A stretch of DNA of 64,000 nt from Oopsacas minuta (Eukaryota; Porifera; Hexactinellida; Lyssacinosida; Leucopsacidae): the NCBI GenBank assembly GCA_024704765.1, contig JAKMXF010000088.1:124001-188000 (forward strand), given 5' to 3'. A program made the translations under genes and the position numbers. The notes below the pieces were generated by a model. That model was not told the DNA's origin, did no database searches, and saw only the letters and a program-made list of their open reading frames with translations. This document shows positions 53,573 to 64,000 of this stretch, in pieces. Numbering within the stretch: position 1 is the stretch's first letter; each line of letters opens with the position of its first letter.

Positions 53573-54338
53573 CAGTAAAACTTGATTAATAAGTTTGCGC
53601 TTGGGATACAAAAAGTATATATTAACCGAGGTACGTCTTATTCGAGTTATAATCCAGGTTGTCAGTATTAGTATTCTAAGAAAATAGTATACGAATAATT
53701 ACGCTGAAATAATCAATAGAATATTAGTATTATCCACATTTCTAACCATATGATAAAAATATATTGTGATTTGAATCAGTTTTGATAATATACGATCCAC
53801 TTTGTGTTCGCAAGAATTAATTATATGTAAATATATCTGTGGTGGTGATTCATATAAATAGTTGAAATCTTAAAATATTCGTAGAGACTTGCTCTTAACG
53901 GCTACAATTTGGTAACAAAGTATGCTGAATCCGAATATCGCATATTCAAATTCCTTATATGTAAATAAATCAGATTCGGCATATTTGATATATTTATTCA
54001 AGTTTATTGAATTCTGTTTACTTTCTTGATAACATTATAAATCATAAGTATATAGTTATGCGACATTTCAGAATTGAGAAATTCGAATTCGGTACAACAT
54101 TCCATAAATCTTTTACTTAACAACAAATATACAAACAACGATTGCAATTTAATAATATAGATATGGTATATACTGTACTTATCAGTGAGTACGTCGTATC
54201 CGAGTATGATTCAATACATTTTGTTCTTTGGGAAGAAATATTTAGTACGTCTTAGCCGTGAACGTATTTATTATCCGAATCATTTATAGGAGAAATTTCG
54301 GTTATTCTAGACAAGTACATCTTAACCGAGTTCTACTG
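53573..54338 (+). mobile_element. Degraded pogo-like composite
   Basis: The left end CAGTAAAACTTGATTAAT and the right end ACCGAGTTCTACTG are pogo-like, but the interior holds other words (the 42159 repeat at 53865-53965; AGTACGTCGTATCCGAG at 54188), so it may be two or more overlapping elements. Confidence 0.45.
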
Positions 54339-55206
54339 TAGTCCACTAAGACCAGAAGCCAGAATAAATATAATGTGTTGTAAGGAAGGTTATGTTATTT
54401 TTGGTTTTCTTGATCTCTAGCATGTCCTGAAACTGGCACCCGGTATTACACAGGTTAATTAATGTCCTAGTTAGCGGATGAGTCTTTCGCTCAGCGATAC
54501 ACACTGCGTAAATATGGTAGTGACTAATAGAGCCTAGCTGAACCACTAAAACAACTACAATTACTAATATTGTAAGCTTGCGTAGTAGTTATTTGAGGCG
54601 CCGCATGAAAAGAAATTCGTATACCAGGAGCGCCATAATTAGGAACAAAATATTGTGATTGGGTTCCAGATGTCGTTAACATAGGACAGCGCCTACGTCC
54701 TACCTAGTTAGAATCCTCCCTGAGAAGTTCGTGGTAGAGCAACAGAAGTATAAATATAGACACATGGCTACATAGTACTAGTCATAACTAATACATTTTT
54801 TGCTGCTTATTCGCTGAGTATACACTATACATTGTACTAACTAGCTAACTAATATTCTGAACTGAACTTACATGTATCAGTTTTGGCACTGTAACTGTAA
54901 GTAATTATTTAAGCGCTACAAATAATAATTACTTCGTCAGGTTGTAACTTTTAATAGGACAGGGAAACCCCTTTTACCCACATGTGAGCTTTAATTGGAA
55001 CGACGCGTGAATTACAACGAGTACGATATAAACATATTTTACGGAACCGATTGAGGAATATTATGGCATTTCTAAACTATACGTTCCTAACAGCTGTACC
55101 CCTACATACAACACATTATTATTTTTTAGTTATATTGAAATCAAAACAATGATAAAATATTACAATAATACACAGCATCTATAGCTATTACTCATACCAA
55201 ATGCGT
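54339..55206. other. Non-coding interval
   Basis: No gene or clear repeat seen. It borders the 3' end of the second GTPase gene. Confidence 0.35.
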
Positions 55207-55230
55207 TTAACTTGTGGAGAGAGAAAATAT

Positions 55231-56201
55231 TTACAAAAGATTGCATTTAGAGGAATCTCTTGCTGCCTCTCTACTGTGTGTACTCCCAACATTAGAATTA
55301 TTTTTTTGTTTTAAAATGTATTCGTTTCGCTTTTCATTTTCTACAATCAAACTAGCAAGAGAGACAATTGCATACTCAACTTGTTCATGTGATTTACAAC
55401 TAACTTCAAAGTAGAGTAAGTTATGTGCATCTGCGAATTCTTTTCCAGTTTCATAAGAAATCTTTCGTTCTTCAATTAAATCACACTTGTTTGCAACTAA
55501 AATTAATCGAGTTTCTTTATGAGTAAAGTTGCATGGTTCAAACGGATAATCTTCGAGTTTATCTATAGACAGTAAATAATCACTCAACTAATTTGAAGAT
55601 GGAGATGAATGGGTAGCTAGTGGTTCTATGGTGTTGAGTTTTTGAATCGATTTCTAATTGTGAATTGGGATTTTTATCGTATTAGCAATTCGAAAGCCTC
55701 TGTTGTTTGAATGTGTGTACAGTAGAACTCGGATAAGACGTACATTTGGTAAGAAGAAATGTTTCTTTCATCCGAAAAAATTAGTTCCCATTCGCTGTAA
55801 TACAAGACTTATTCGGATAAGGGGGTATGTCTTATCTGAGTTCGTAATACAAGTTATGGCTAGGAATGCTGCTGGTCAAACCAGCCTGAGTAGAACCAAA
55901 TCTTACCGAAAGACTCGCGATTTGTGACATCAAAGACTAAGATAGTACCACGCGCGAAACGGTAGTAAGATGGTGAAATTGATAGGTGGTTCCGAATCCC
56001 TTGAGTGTCCCAAAGTTGTAATTTTATCTTAATTCCATCAAGTTGAATATTATGAGTAGAGAAATCAATACAAATAGTTGGGTTATATGAGGTATTTAAT
56101 TCTGTATTACTAGCAAATTGCTTCACAATGCTTGACTTTCCAACTCTTAGTGATCCAATTATTGCAATCCTGTATGTCGGGTAATGAAATATATCTGTCA
56201 T
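55231..56201 (-). CDS. Rab-like small GTPase, copy 2
   Basis: Exon 1 (55907-56201) has an intact P-loop (GSLRVGKSS), switch I (NPTICIDF) and FDVTNRESF. Exon 2 (about 55231-55589) has NKCD intact, EVSCKS and the same CNLL prenylation end as copy 1. Switch II reads WDTQG where DTAG is standard, a change at the Ala next to the catalytic region. The best splice pair (donor at 55906, acceptor TTAG near 55590) leaves the frame one base short, so either another acceptor is used or a base is missing. The middle region (SIDKLEDYPFEPC) differs from copy 1. A pogo-like MITE lies in the intron at 55720. Function: probably membrane-traffic-type GTPase; target unknown. Confidence 0.7.
55720..55846 (-). mobile_element. 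Pogo-like MITE in GTPase intron
   Basis: The left end CAGTAGAACTCGGATAAG is identical to 16901; the right end is worn (TATCTGAGTTCG). Confidence 0.65.
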
Positions 56202-57202
56202 CTGTAATGGTTTCCCGTTGTGTATTCTTCCAATATTATCATTAATTTGATATAAACGTAAATTTCTATATTATGTTTCATTGGCGCCAAGTTATAGGAA
56301 ACAAAATCAAGCCTGGGGCACCATAAGAAATTACTGATACCTCTATGTAAATTTCACACAAATACCATCCAGCACTCCAGCCTCTAAAATCAGGTACCAA
56401 ACATAGCACCTATGAATATTACACCAATCGACACATAGGAGCCAGAGCTGCAAATGGTCATTCCGAGTGAACCATTCACCCATTATCTACAGTGGCATAG
56501 GAGGTTAATTTATTGTATTTTATTCAGTTCATGACCCATCCCATCCCACCCTACCCCACCCCTATAAATTTCTCAAACAGAACATAATAAAATACGAAAC
56601 ATTACGTAACATTAACTACGGCAGTAGTCTATTTTCGTGTAAATCTGTCCTTGATATTTGTTTAACCGATTACGGCCGGAATGTTACGTCCGTAACGAAA
56701 AGGAACACTAAATTTTAACACTTCGTTTAACCAATTCCCGCACAAAAAAAGAGATTTTAGCACCTTTTTGACGTCATGAAATTAGACATTTTCCCGGCAG
56801 TATTCGGTTAAGATCAGTTGAAATTAGCATGGATGGGCTAACCACCAAAATGGCGCAATAAAGTTCATTTCGTTGTGAATCACTGGATTTCACCCAGAAA
56901 CGTAAAGTGGGAGGGTAAAATAAAAGTGAGATTAAGTTCAAATAAGTGAGTCAGAATTGACAACTATGCAGGGGGTATCAACGTGACGTAATGTAACAGC
57001 CCATAGTCATTTCGTATTGCAGAAGTGTGAGAAGGTAATTAATTACTTTTGATAGTCCAGAAATGAAAGAATACAGAAGTACAAAATCAAAAAATTCGCC
57101 TATAATAGGCTTTCAGTTGTAGTATCATAGTAACTTTAAGCTTTATTTTGGCGCCTGAAGATATGTCCACTTGTGCCAATAATTGGTGTCTGTATTATAT
57201 GC
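56202..57202. other. Non-coding interval with repeat family B copy 3
   Basis: 56658-56813 (TTAACCGATTACGGCCGG ... GTATTCGGTTA) is an inverted copy of the 155-bp family at 11533. No gene seen. Confidence 0.5.
56658..56813 (-). repeat. Dispersed repeat family B, copy 3
   Basis: Best preserved inverted ends of the family (TTAACCGATTACGG and CCGGCAGTATTCGGTTA), with the internal TTTGACGTCATGAAAT word. Confidence 0.65.
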
Positions 57203-57451
57203 CCATGTTGCAGGCACGTAGCTAGAGCAAGACATTCAGGGGGGCAAGAAGTATTTCGGGAGGGCAATTGCAGGGATTAATATTTTTGAAAAGTTAATTA
57301 CTTGTGTATAACAAGTACGACCCAGTCTCCTTTTCTTACATGTATAACCTTTTTAATTCATAAAGTACCAGATTACTAGGCTAGGGAGCATTAGATTAGT
57401 CTACATTATAGTAAGAGCATTTATTAAGATACTAAACTCAATTCAGGGATA

Positions 57452-59778
57452 CTATTTGACATTCAAAAGAAAGCGGCGGTGCTTCATCTGCTTAAAATGT
57501 TCGATCACATCATTATAACAAAGTGTTTCTGCAATATCTTTTTCAATAGATAACAGGGCAAGATGGTTGAGACGCTCAGTGGTCATTTGTGAGCGCAAAC
57601 GTGTTTTTATTCTCTTAACAGATGAGAACATTCTCTCAACCTTGCAAGACGTCTGAGGGATAGTCACAAGAATTTGGTATAAGTTGAAAACATCAGGGAA
57701 AATATCTTTGTCAATCACATCCAGTACATCGATCAAAGTATTTAGCTGAGATTCATCTTTCCGAGCAATAAACGAACGGAAAACTTCTATTTCACAATCT
57801 TTGATATCTATTGCATACAGTTCAGATAGTGTATTCAATTCCTGTTTGTTAAGAAAGTTTTGAGACCTTGGTAAGCAGCAATCAGCAGCCTTCATGATGC
57901 CTGATTGATCTGTACCAAAACGGGCATCCAATTCTGCTAAGATCTCGCGGACATTTTGGCGTAACAATATTTCAAGCTCTTCAAAGTTGGATGCGTTTGT
58001 GTGTCCAACAGAGCTATTTAGATATCCTTCTCTAAACCTTTCTGGAAGACGCCGTTGCTTGATTGTGTCTCTTACATCAAAATTTTCGATTTCATATTTA
58101 CCAGACAAATCTTTGGCATATTCGACAACCTTGTCAAAATCGAAATTGACCAACCTTTCCCTCAGATCGGCAAGTAATATCAAACAAGAAGAAACAGTTG
58201 CTGTCGACTTCTGAAAAGCTTTAGTGCAAAAATCAGAGTAATCATACAGCCTACCAAAGTAAACTAAGATGGTCATAAATTTCTTTGTTTGTAGACTACC
58301 TAGTAAAGATTTAGCTGCTAAACTTGTGTCTGCATCATTATCATTTCCAAATATGCTTAAAGTATCAAGTATGCAATCAAACCGACGCAGAAACCTTTCC
58401 ACCTCCAAAGAACGGGAAGACCAACGAGTACTACATGAACGTGCAAGTTCAAGAGCTTGGACGTTGGGATAGCGCTCATCCTGGACGTCTATGAAAACTG
58501 CATGTCGCTTTGTTCCATTCATGAACGAATACGTCAAATCCAATATATCAAAGAAAGATTTCATCAGAGGATGTCGTTCAGCAGTTGCCGCTAATACTAA
58601 GTTAAGCCTATGTGAAGCACAATGAACATATGTGGCATTGCGATAACCTGCTCCTTTCATGCGGGCTTGGACACCACCGTGTATTCCTGACATAACACTA
58701 GCCCCGTCGTAACCCTGCCCTACACATTTCAGAGGATCGAGCTCAAAAGGCTTAAGTAGCTCTATCAGTTTTTCAGAGATGGTGCCCGTATCCATGTCCT
58801 TCAATTCAATAAAGCCAATAGCTCTTTCTCGGACATTACCTTTATGGATATATCGCAAAGAAGCACCTAACAACTCCTTCTTAGATGCATCTTTTACTTC
58901 GTCAGCTAGAATAGCATAACAAGACGCGATTTCTACTTCACTTTTAACATAGTCTAGAAGCACTGAAGCGAGTGATGTAAGCAAATCATTTTGAATATCT
59001 GGACTTAGCATTTTTGCATTTCCTGGAAGACTTTCTATCCTCTTGGTCACATTGCTATCATATTTTCCTAAAAGTTCTAATATTTCAAGAAAGTTCCCTT
59101 TATTAAGCGACTGATCTGATTCATCATCTCCTCGAAGAGGAATATCTTGTTTGGCACAAAAAGTAATAATGTCAAGAACAGTCATTAAATGTTTCCGATT
59201 GTCATCTATGAATTTCTCATTTCGAAAATTTGGATCCAGTTGCTTATCTACCGTCCCTATTATTTGATGAATTGCCCAGACTTTCTGTGTTTCAACAGCT
59301 GCCATATGACACACAGAACTATCGTGCTTCCTGCACTTGTCGCCAAGTTTCCTCCAGTCACAAAGTCCTTTTGTTGAAAAGTTGCTTCAGCTGTTGATCC
59401 TCCAAAAAGCCGACACGGTTGGCAAAATATAGCATCGAGTTCTTTGCTATACTTTATCCAGGAGAATTGGGCATACCAATGAGTACTAAAATGTCTACCG
59501 GCCTCATTTTTTGGGAAGATAATAGAAGGCTGCCTCGGTTTCTCACCATTTTTGGACAAATCATTTACAGTCACAATTGGTGATTGTATATGAGTCGTGT
59601 TTAAACTTGGAGTTGAAATAGTTGTACAAGAATCGGAAGTTAAAGGGGTCGAAACTTGAAGACTCGTAACAACAGGCTCTACCTCCTCATAATTTGAAGA
59701 GACGACATGATCTTCGATTTCTATTCGATTTCTTTTAAAATATGCCTGAACTTTGCTTTGTTGTAGTCTTTTAGTCAT
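57452..59778 (-). pseudogene. hAT transposase (ZMYM1/DUF4371-like) with one frameshift
   Basis: The first part (59778 to about 59352) has a disordered start and a TTF-type zinc finger (HWYAQFSWIKYSKELDAIFCQPCRLF). After a one-base break near 59352 the frame continues (KCRKHDSSVCHMAAVE) through 57452 as a 620-codon ORF. It holds the DUF4371/RNase-H-like part (ILADEVKD, CVGQGYDGASVMSG, YVHCASHRLNLVLA) and the C-terminal dimerisation region (IPQTSCKVERMFSSVKRIK). This is the layout of domesticable zinc-finger MYM-type hAT proteins. Only one lesion in 2.3 kb means the copy is recent or the break is a sequencing slip. Transposase active sites appear unchanged as far as they can be read. Confidence 0.88.
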
Positions 59779-60169
59779 CTAGAATTGTTTGAGATACGAG
59801 TCACTGAACTGATTGAAGAACAGAAAATGTGAAAGATTTGATGATATAGAATGACTTTATAACTTATAGAGAATATCTGAAATTGGCTTCACTCATGTGT
59901 AAATTTCAAAACAAGCTTTGAAAACTGAAACCCTAAGAGCATCACCAATGCTTCAATTACTTCAATGGACAGTCTAACTTCTGACAACAATTACTAGCGG
60001 TCGTGGTAATTCAATTAAAATTATAGTAGAAATTCAGTGCCTGTCAAAATAGAACAAGTTTACTATCAATGAGCGTTACTTCCTGTCTAGTATTAAAACC
60101 ATCATCGCAACGCGAGTTATTAATTTCATAGTTTTGACGATGCAGTTGAAGTACATAGGCTATTAATTA

Positions 60170-60310
60170 CAGTGGAGTTCGCTTATTAGCAACTCGGATT
60201 TTGCAGAGATTTGGTTGCTAATAGGGCAACGAAATTAACATTATAATCCCGTTAGGGACCCGAAAGCTGGTTGCTAATAGAGCAATATTACTAATAAGCT
60301 AACTACATTG
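60170..60310 (+). mobile_element. Pogo-like MITE nested in the hAT element
   Basis: The ends are CAGTGGAGTTCGCTTATTAG and ...CTAATAAGCTAACTACATTG with TA on both sides. It was inserted after the hAT element. Confidence 0.65.
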
Positions 60311-60415
60311 TATATATAAACGAAAACTTCCAAATTTATCTGGGGGGGCGAGAAAAACTCTTGGGGGGGCGACCACCCCCCCTTGCCCCCCCGTAGCTAC
60401 GTGCCTGCCGTGTTG

Positions 60416-62295
60416 TGTATGCATTATGTATTAGCCGATGAGGTGTAGTCTTTATGTATCAATGTTGCAAAGTTTGTAGGATTATTTTGTTGCGATTTGA
60501 TATAATAAGTTAATTGCATGCGGTACAGAACATACTAAAATATAAATTGCTTGGGAGATTGAGCGTTTCTGTGGAAATGTAAGCATGTTTGGTTGTGGGT
60601 CTTCCAAGTACTCGTCACTCTTTAGGATCTTGTATGGAGGCCAGGTTGAGGGAGGTTAGAAAGGTAGCTTCCTTTGGTGGTGGTGTAGGATACATCAGGT
60701 CCTTGTATCTCAGTTGTTATGGTGAGGTTTGAAATCTAGGAAACTCATCGAAGAATTTAGAAAGCCGTGGCAGTCTGTTAATAGGCGAGCCCGTTCTTGA
60801 GTTTGAGGGCTCGTTGGGTGTAGAGACATTTAGAAATGATATCCTGGAATTGTTCACTGGTGGGGCATAATGAAGCTTTAGAGATCTGTAGCTTGCAGCT
60901 TATGTTCTTATATGTGGCGCCGCAGGCATGGGTTAAGCCTTTTATAAAGGGCTTAAGTTATGCCCAAGCCTGTTTTAAGCACTTTCTGAAAAAGAGCTTA
61001 AGTTAAAGCTCAAATCATTGACAAGGGGCTTAAGTCCAGTCTTAAGCATTTAGCTATTCTTTGGTAAACGATAAATATCCTGAATTTATATATTAAAACC
61101 TTACAGGTTATTCGGAGCACACTCCTAGCGCTCCACCTCTAAATTTTGGGTTTGATAAATGGGTTGAAAGGGCTGAAAGGGTTTGAAGCTCTTCAATAAA
61201 AGGCTTAAGTCAAATTCATGACTTAAGCTTCTTAAAAATGTACTTAAGTGCAAAGGCTCAGCCCTTCGGACTTGGCCTAATGTCTGCCGTGCTACAACAG
61301 TTAAAATTCTATAAATTAACATCTAATGTCTATCCCTTGATACATTCCTGTTATAGTGGTGAATTGGTGACATGAATACCGTATGTATTCGAATAATCAC
61401 TCTGACAGTTGTGTCAACCAGTCTAATTTGTAGTGTAATATAATAACACGGTGTACAGTGGCAATCCCAACACCAAGGCTCTTTCATATTTGAATAGGAG
61501 GAAAAATTGAGCTAAGGACATTGAGAATAAGGAGGTAGAGACATAAATATATTACAGTGGCATCATAATGATTATGTCAGCCTTTTGCCTTATGTATGCT
61601 ATAAACCAAAACATCCGAAATACCCAAAAATTTCAATGACATGACAACGAACAACAAGACGAATGATCATAAATAGATAAATTATGTCTTGAGGTGATAA
61701 GGAAAACCGCAAAACCTTCGTTTAAAAATTGCATATTTTCGCAGTTTTAGTCAGGAATATTACCACATTTTGAAAATATCGCTTAGCTCCAAAAAGTTAT
61801 TCACATTTAAAGTATGAATAACTCAAAATTTCCATCAAAAATATTTTTCAAACGTGAATAAAAAAGGCCAACTGAGGGCCGCTTTGGGGAGATAATAACC
61901 AAAGTTAGGAGTGAGGTCGAAAGTTTCATTCAAAATTTTTCAAAATGTGCTAATATTCCTGACTAAAACAGCGAAACATACAATCTTGAAGCGAAAGATT
62001 TGCGAGGTGTATAAATTCAGGAATGTATGGACAGGAATCACAGGATTAGAACGTTCAATCCCTATTTCAAATTTACAATATTCACTAGGCTCTAACCTTG
62101 ACATCAACTGAAGTCATTAATAAATTTAATGAAACGATGTATTTTTGTATTCTATATTGAAATATCTCTGGAGAAGACAGATTCGATAGTATAGTGATGA
62201 TATTAATAGTAAAGTTATAGGGTCAGCAGAGTATAAATGATAATTCTATGTCGTAAGTAATATAAATACTCAAAAATTAACATAACCTTTGTAAA
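60416..62295. other. Non-coding interval with repeats
   Basis: 60930-61270 is rich in GGCTTAAGT/ACTTAAGCC words spread irregularly (more than ten). 61740-62096 is a half copy of the foldback MITE at 39428 (GGATTAGAACGTTCAATCC ... TAGGCTCTAACC). No gene supported. Confidence 0.45.
61740..62096 (-). mobile_element. Half copy of the 39428-40004 MITE
   Basis: Shares GAGATAATAACCAAAGTTA, AGTTTCATT, GTGTATAAATTCAG and the terminal GGCTCTAACC with 39810-40004. The other inverted end is missing. Confidence 0.65.
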
Positions 62296-63090
62296 ATGGA
62301 ACATTCTAACTATCAGCAATCTCCCTCCAACTATAATACATGTAATTTCATTAACAGTAACTGCTATCCACAGAATTCTTTTGAAGATCTCTATAACATA
62401 GCTCTGTATGCGTATAATGATTCCTGTAGCTACACTGCTAATAACATTCAAGGAATTAATTCTACCTGTCAATATTCCCAATTTCCATCATTTTATGTAA
62501 AAGAATTATCACCTGGAGATAACATATATAGTGAACAGGATTATATAGCTTATGAGGATAATTTATATGGAATAGAGCCGAGTTATCACAACGGGAATAC
62601 TAATCAAATTGAAACAGAACGCGAATTACAAACATGCATAGATGATGTATTAAGCAAAGCTTTAAGTGGTTCAATCTTTGAAAACGGACTATTGGAACAA
62701 GAAAACAATCTCCAGACACAGGAAAGAAATGATATCCTGGAGGAGATGAATGAGTTCATTAAGAGCAGTGAGAATGAAATCAGAGAGTATTGTCAAACTA
62801 CGACAAGCTTCTATACAAATGGATGTAATGATTCTATAAAAAGAGAGTTAGGTGAGTGTAGAGAAGATGGTGTCGGGAAGAAACGTCCTAACTTCAGCCC
62901 TGAACAGATTATGTACCTGAAGAGCTGGTTAATAAATAATAAGAACAATCCTTACCCAGATGAAGATGTCAAAGATTGGATATGTTTTCATACTAATTTA
63001 ACTCTAACACAGCTTAACTATTGGCTAGTCAATGCTAGGAGGAGGTTTCTACCAAAACTACAATCAAACTGCAATGTATTTTGTATATAA
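62296..63090 (+). CDS. TALE-class homeobox protein (TGIF/MEIS-like, divergent)
   Basis: An intact single-exon ORF of 264 residues. The N-terminal two thirds is Asn/Tyr/Ser-rich and without known domains. A homeodomain occupies about 195-257, with the three-residue loop extension (NPYPDED, PYP at 219-221) that defines the TALE class. The recognition helix reads LNYWLVNARRRFLPKL: Trp243, Asn246 and Arg248 (homeodomain 48, 51, 53) are kept but position 49, Phe in almost all homeodomains, is Leu. The RRRFLPKL end resembles TGIF (RRRLLPDM). No MEIS (HM) or PBX domain is seen upstream, and the gene ends soon after the homeodomain. It should be a nuclear DNA-binding regulator of the TGACAG-type site. 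Its place within TALE is uncertain. Confidence 0.83.
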   Translation: MEHSNYQQSPSNYNTCNFINSNCYPQNSFEDLYNIALYAYNDSCSYTANNIQGINSTCQYSQFPSFYVKELSPGDNIYSEQDYIAYEDNLYGIEPSYHNGNTNQIETERELQTCIDDVLSKALSGSIFENGLLEQENNLQTQERNDILEEMNEFIKSSENEIREYCQTTTSFYTNGCNDSIKRELGECREDGVGKKRPNFSPEQIMYLKSWLINNKNNPYPDEDVKDWICFHTNLTLTQLNYWLVNARRRFLPKLQSNCNVFCI

Positions 63091-63317
63091 ATGCAACCAG
63101 ATGTCTCAGAACTCATGGTGTAAATTGTATTTCTACAAATTTTGTTGTACAAAATGTAACCAATTTGAACATTTTTCTAGAATTATCCCCACAATTATCT
63201 CATAGTGAAATGCTAGCTACTCCTGTGGATGTGTACATAGACATGGCCAGCGCCGCCTATTAGAGCGAGTGTGTGTAAATGACAAAGGGCAGTGGGCATC
63301 ATGGCACATCATGACGC
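63091..63317. other. 3' flank of the homeobox gene
   Basis: Short ORF 63081-63263 overlaps the homeobox stop region and has no motif. No other feature. Confidence 0.35.
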
Positions 63318-63930
63318 CTACTGTTGCGTTGATAGTCGAACTGCATACAAGAATATAATGAAGGTATCCTGGGGCCTGGAAGTAGAGAGATTTGATAGTA
63401 AGAAGTAATAGTTCAAATATGATCCTCTTTTACCGGAAGCCAGTGTAAATGATATAGAACAGATGATATGTGATCTTAAATTTAGAAGAGAAATGAATGA
63501 ACCTTGTATTTTCTGGATCACACTTGAACGTATTGGATCCATACCAACGGGTAATATGATTGAGACATGTTTAAAAATTGCATTATGGAGTAGTTGATGA
63601 ATTGTCTTTGAGAGAAGTGTCTAGTTAGTATCGTCTGCATTAATTATTACGTATTTATTGATCAATTTCTTGAATAGGGGAGATGTATAATAGAAAAAAG
63701 AGGCCCAAGAACTGATCCCTGAGAGACTCCCATAATCTTAGAGAGAAAAGGGAAATTTGATAATGGTTGATACTTGTATGGATTTTCAGGATCAAGAGAA
63801 TACTCGTTTTCCATAGACAATTTGTGATTTCTCTCGAAGTAAGCGTTCTATCAGCACTATTCAGGGCGGGTATACAAATCCTATCCTAGTCAACCAGGTA
63901 CAACATGGGCTACTTAACATACGGCTCTAT
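63318..63930 (-). pseudogene. LINE (non-LTR) reverse transcriptase relic
   Basis: On the minus strand, in shifting frames, the readings LIERLLREKSQIVYG, GVSQGSVLGPLF, NADDT (the YADDT-type catalytic box) and LHWLPVKR...FKLLLLTFKSL appear in the order found in CR1/jockey-like LINE reverse transcriptases. Frame changes and stops (63700-63600 and others) make it dead. It may continue past the right edge of the window. It lies 230 bp after the homeobox gene, tail to tail. Confidence 0.75.
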
Positions 63931-64000
63931 TTGTCACCTAGAAGACCATGAAGTGAGGAGGCAGTTTGTAATTCCCATTCTTGGGTAAATTATACTTAAC

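Larger units (their letters stand above)
57211..60407 (-). mobile_element. hAT transposon, 3.2 kb, near complete
   Basis: The ends CAGGCACGTAGCTA and TAGCTACGTGCCTG are inverted over 14 bp, with C/G-run subterminal sequence on both sides. Flanks CCATGTTG (57203-57210) and CCGTGTTG (60408-60415) match at 7 of 8, the hAT duplication size. It carries one transposase gene (minus) and a nested pogo-like MITE (60170-60310) in its 5' part. Confidence 0.9.

Noticed and set aside
60600-60900. Possible reverse-strand transposon protein (open pieces near TTEIQGPD)
   Set aside because: Stops in all frames and no recognisable motif order.
1-64000. Bacterial or viral contamination
   Set aside because: Introns, animal gene families and eukaryotic transposons occur throughout; no prokaryotic operon structure or viral gene set is seen.
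1-64000. tRNA, rRNA genes and CRISPR arrays
   Set aside because: GTTCGA-type words (9385, 12190, 45700) lack matching acceptor and anticodon stems, and no regularly spaced repeats with unique spacers were found.

Overview
The window is nuclear DNA of an invertebrate animal, roughly two thirds A+T. Genes are sparse and set in dense DNA-transposon debris. Recognisable animal genes are LRRIQ3, ABCF2, COA4, a PLEKHD1-like gene, an SLC46-type transporter, an AGO-clade Argonaute, a TALE homeobox gene and two Rab-like GTPases, with spliceosomal introns in some. No operons, bacterial signals, tRNA, rRNA or CRISPR were seen. The animal could be an early-branching lineage such as a sponge, or another non-ecdysozoan invertebrate; the sequence alone does not settle it.

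Left part (1-13.6 kb): an NHL-repeat gene (minus) at the left edge; the 3' exons of ABCF2 (plus); a four-helix PY-motif membrane protein gene split by a 433-bp hAT element; a ten-exon LRRIQ3 gene (minus, 9768-3855) whose introns hold four copies of one MITE family and a second NHL gene; then a long non-coding stretch and COA4. Several of these genes carry single-base frame breaks.

Middle (13.9-42 kb): a 3.5-kb P element with perfect 8-bp target duplications; a Ty3/gypsy relic; a long snap-back palindrome; a secreted GH13 alpha-amylase; an acidic protein of unknown function; nested hAT elements; a carnitine/choline acyltransferase-like protein that lacks the catalytic histidine; a mariner deletion derivative; a Transib/RAG1-like transposase relic; then PLEKHD1-like, VOC-fold and SLC46-like genes in a row on the plus strand; then MITEs and an unrecognised coding segment.

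Right part (43-64 kb): two Rab-like GTPase genes on the minus strand, about 11.7 kb apart, with almost identical 3' exons; between them an intronless Argonaute; then a nearly complete hAT transposon with its transposase, a TALE homeobox gene and a LINE reverse-transcriptase relic at the right edge.

The genes do not form a pathway. The main themes are single-exon versions of genes that are multi-exon in vertebrates, substitutions at catalytic sites (acyltransferase, Argonaute, GTPases), and a record of at least seven transposon superfamilies with readable ends and target duplications.
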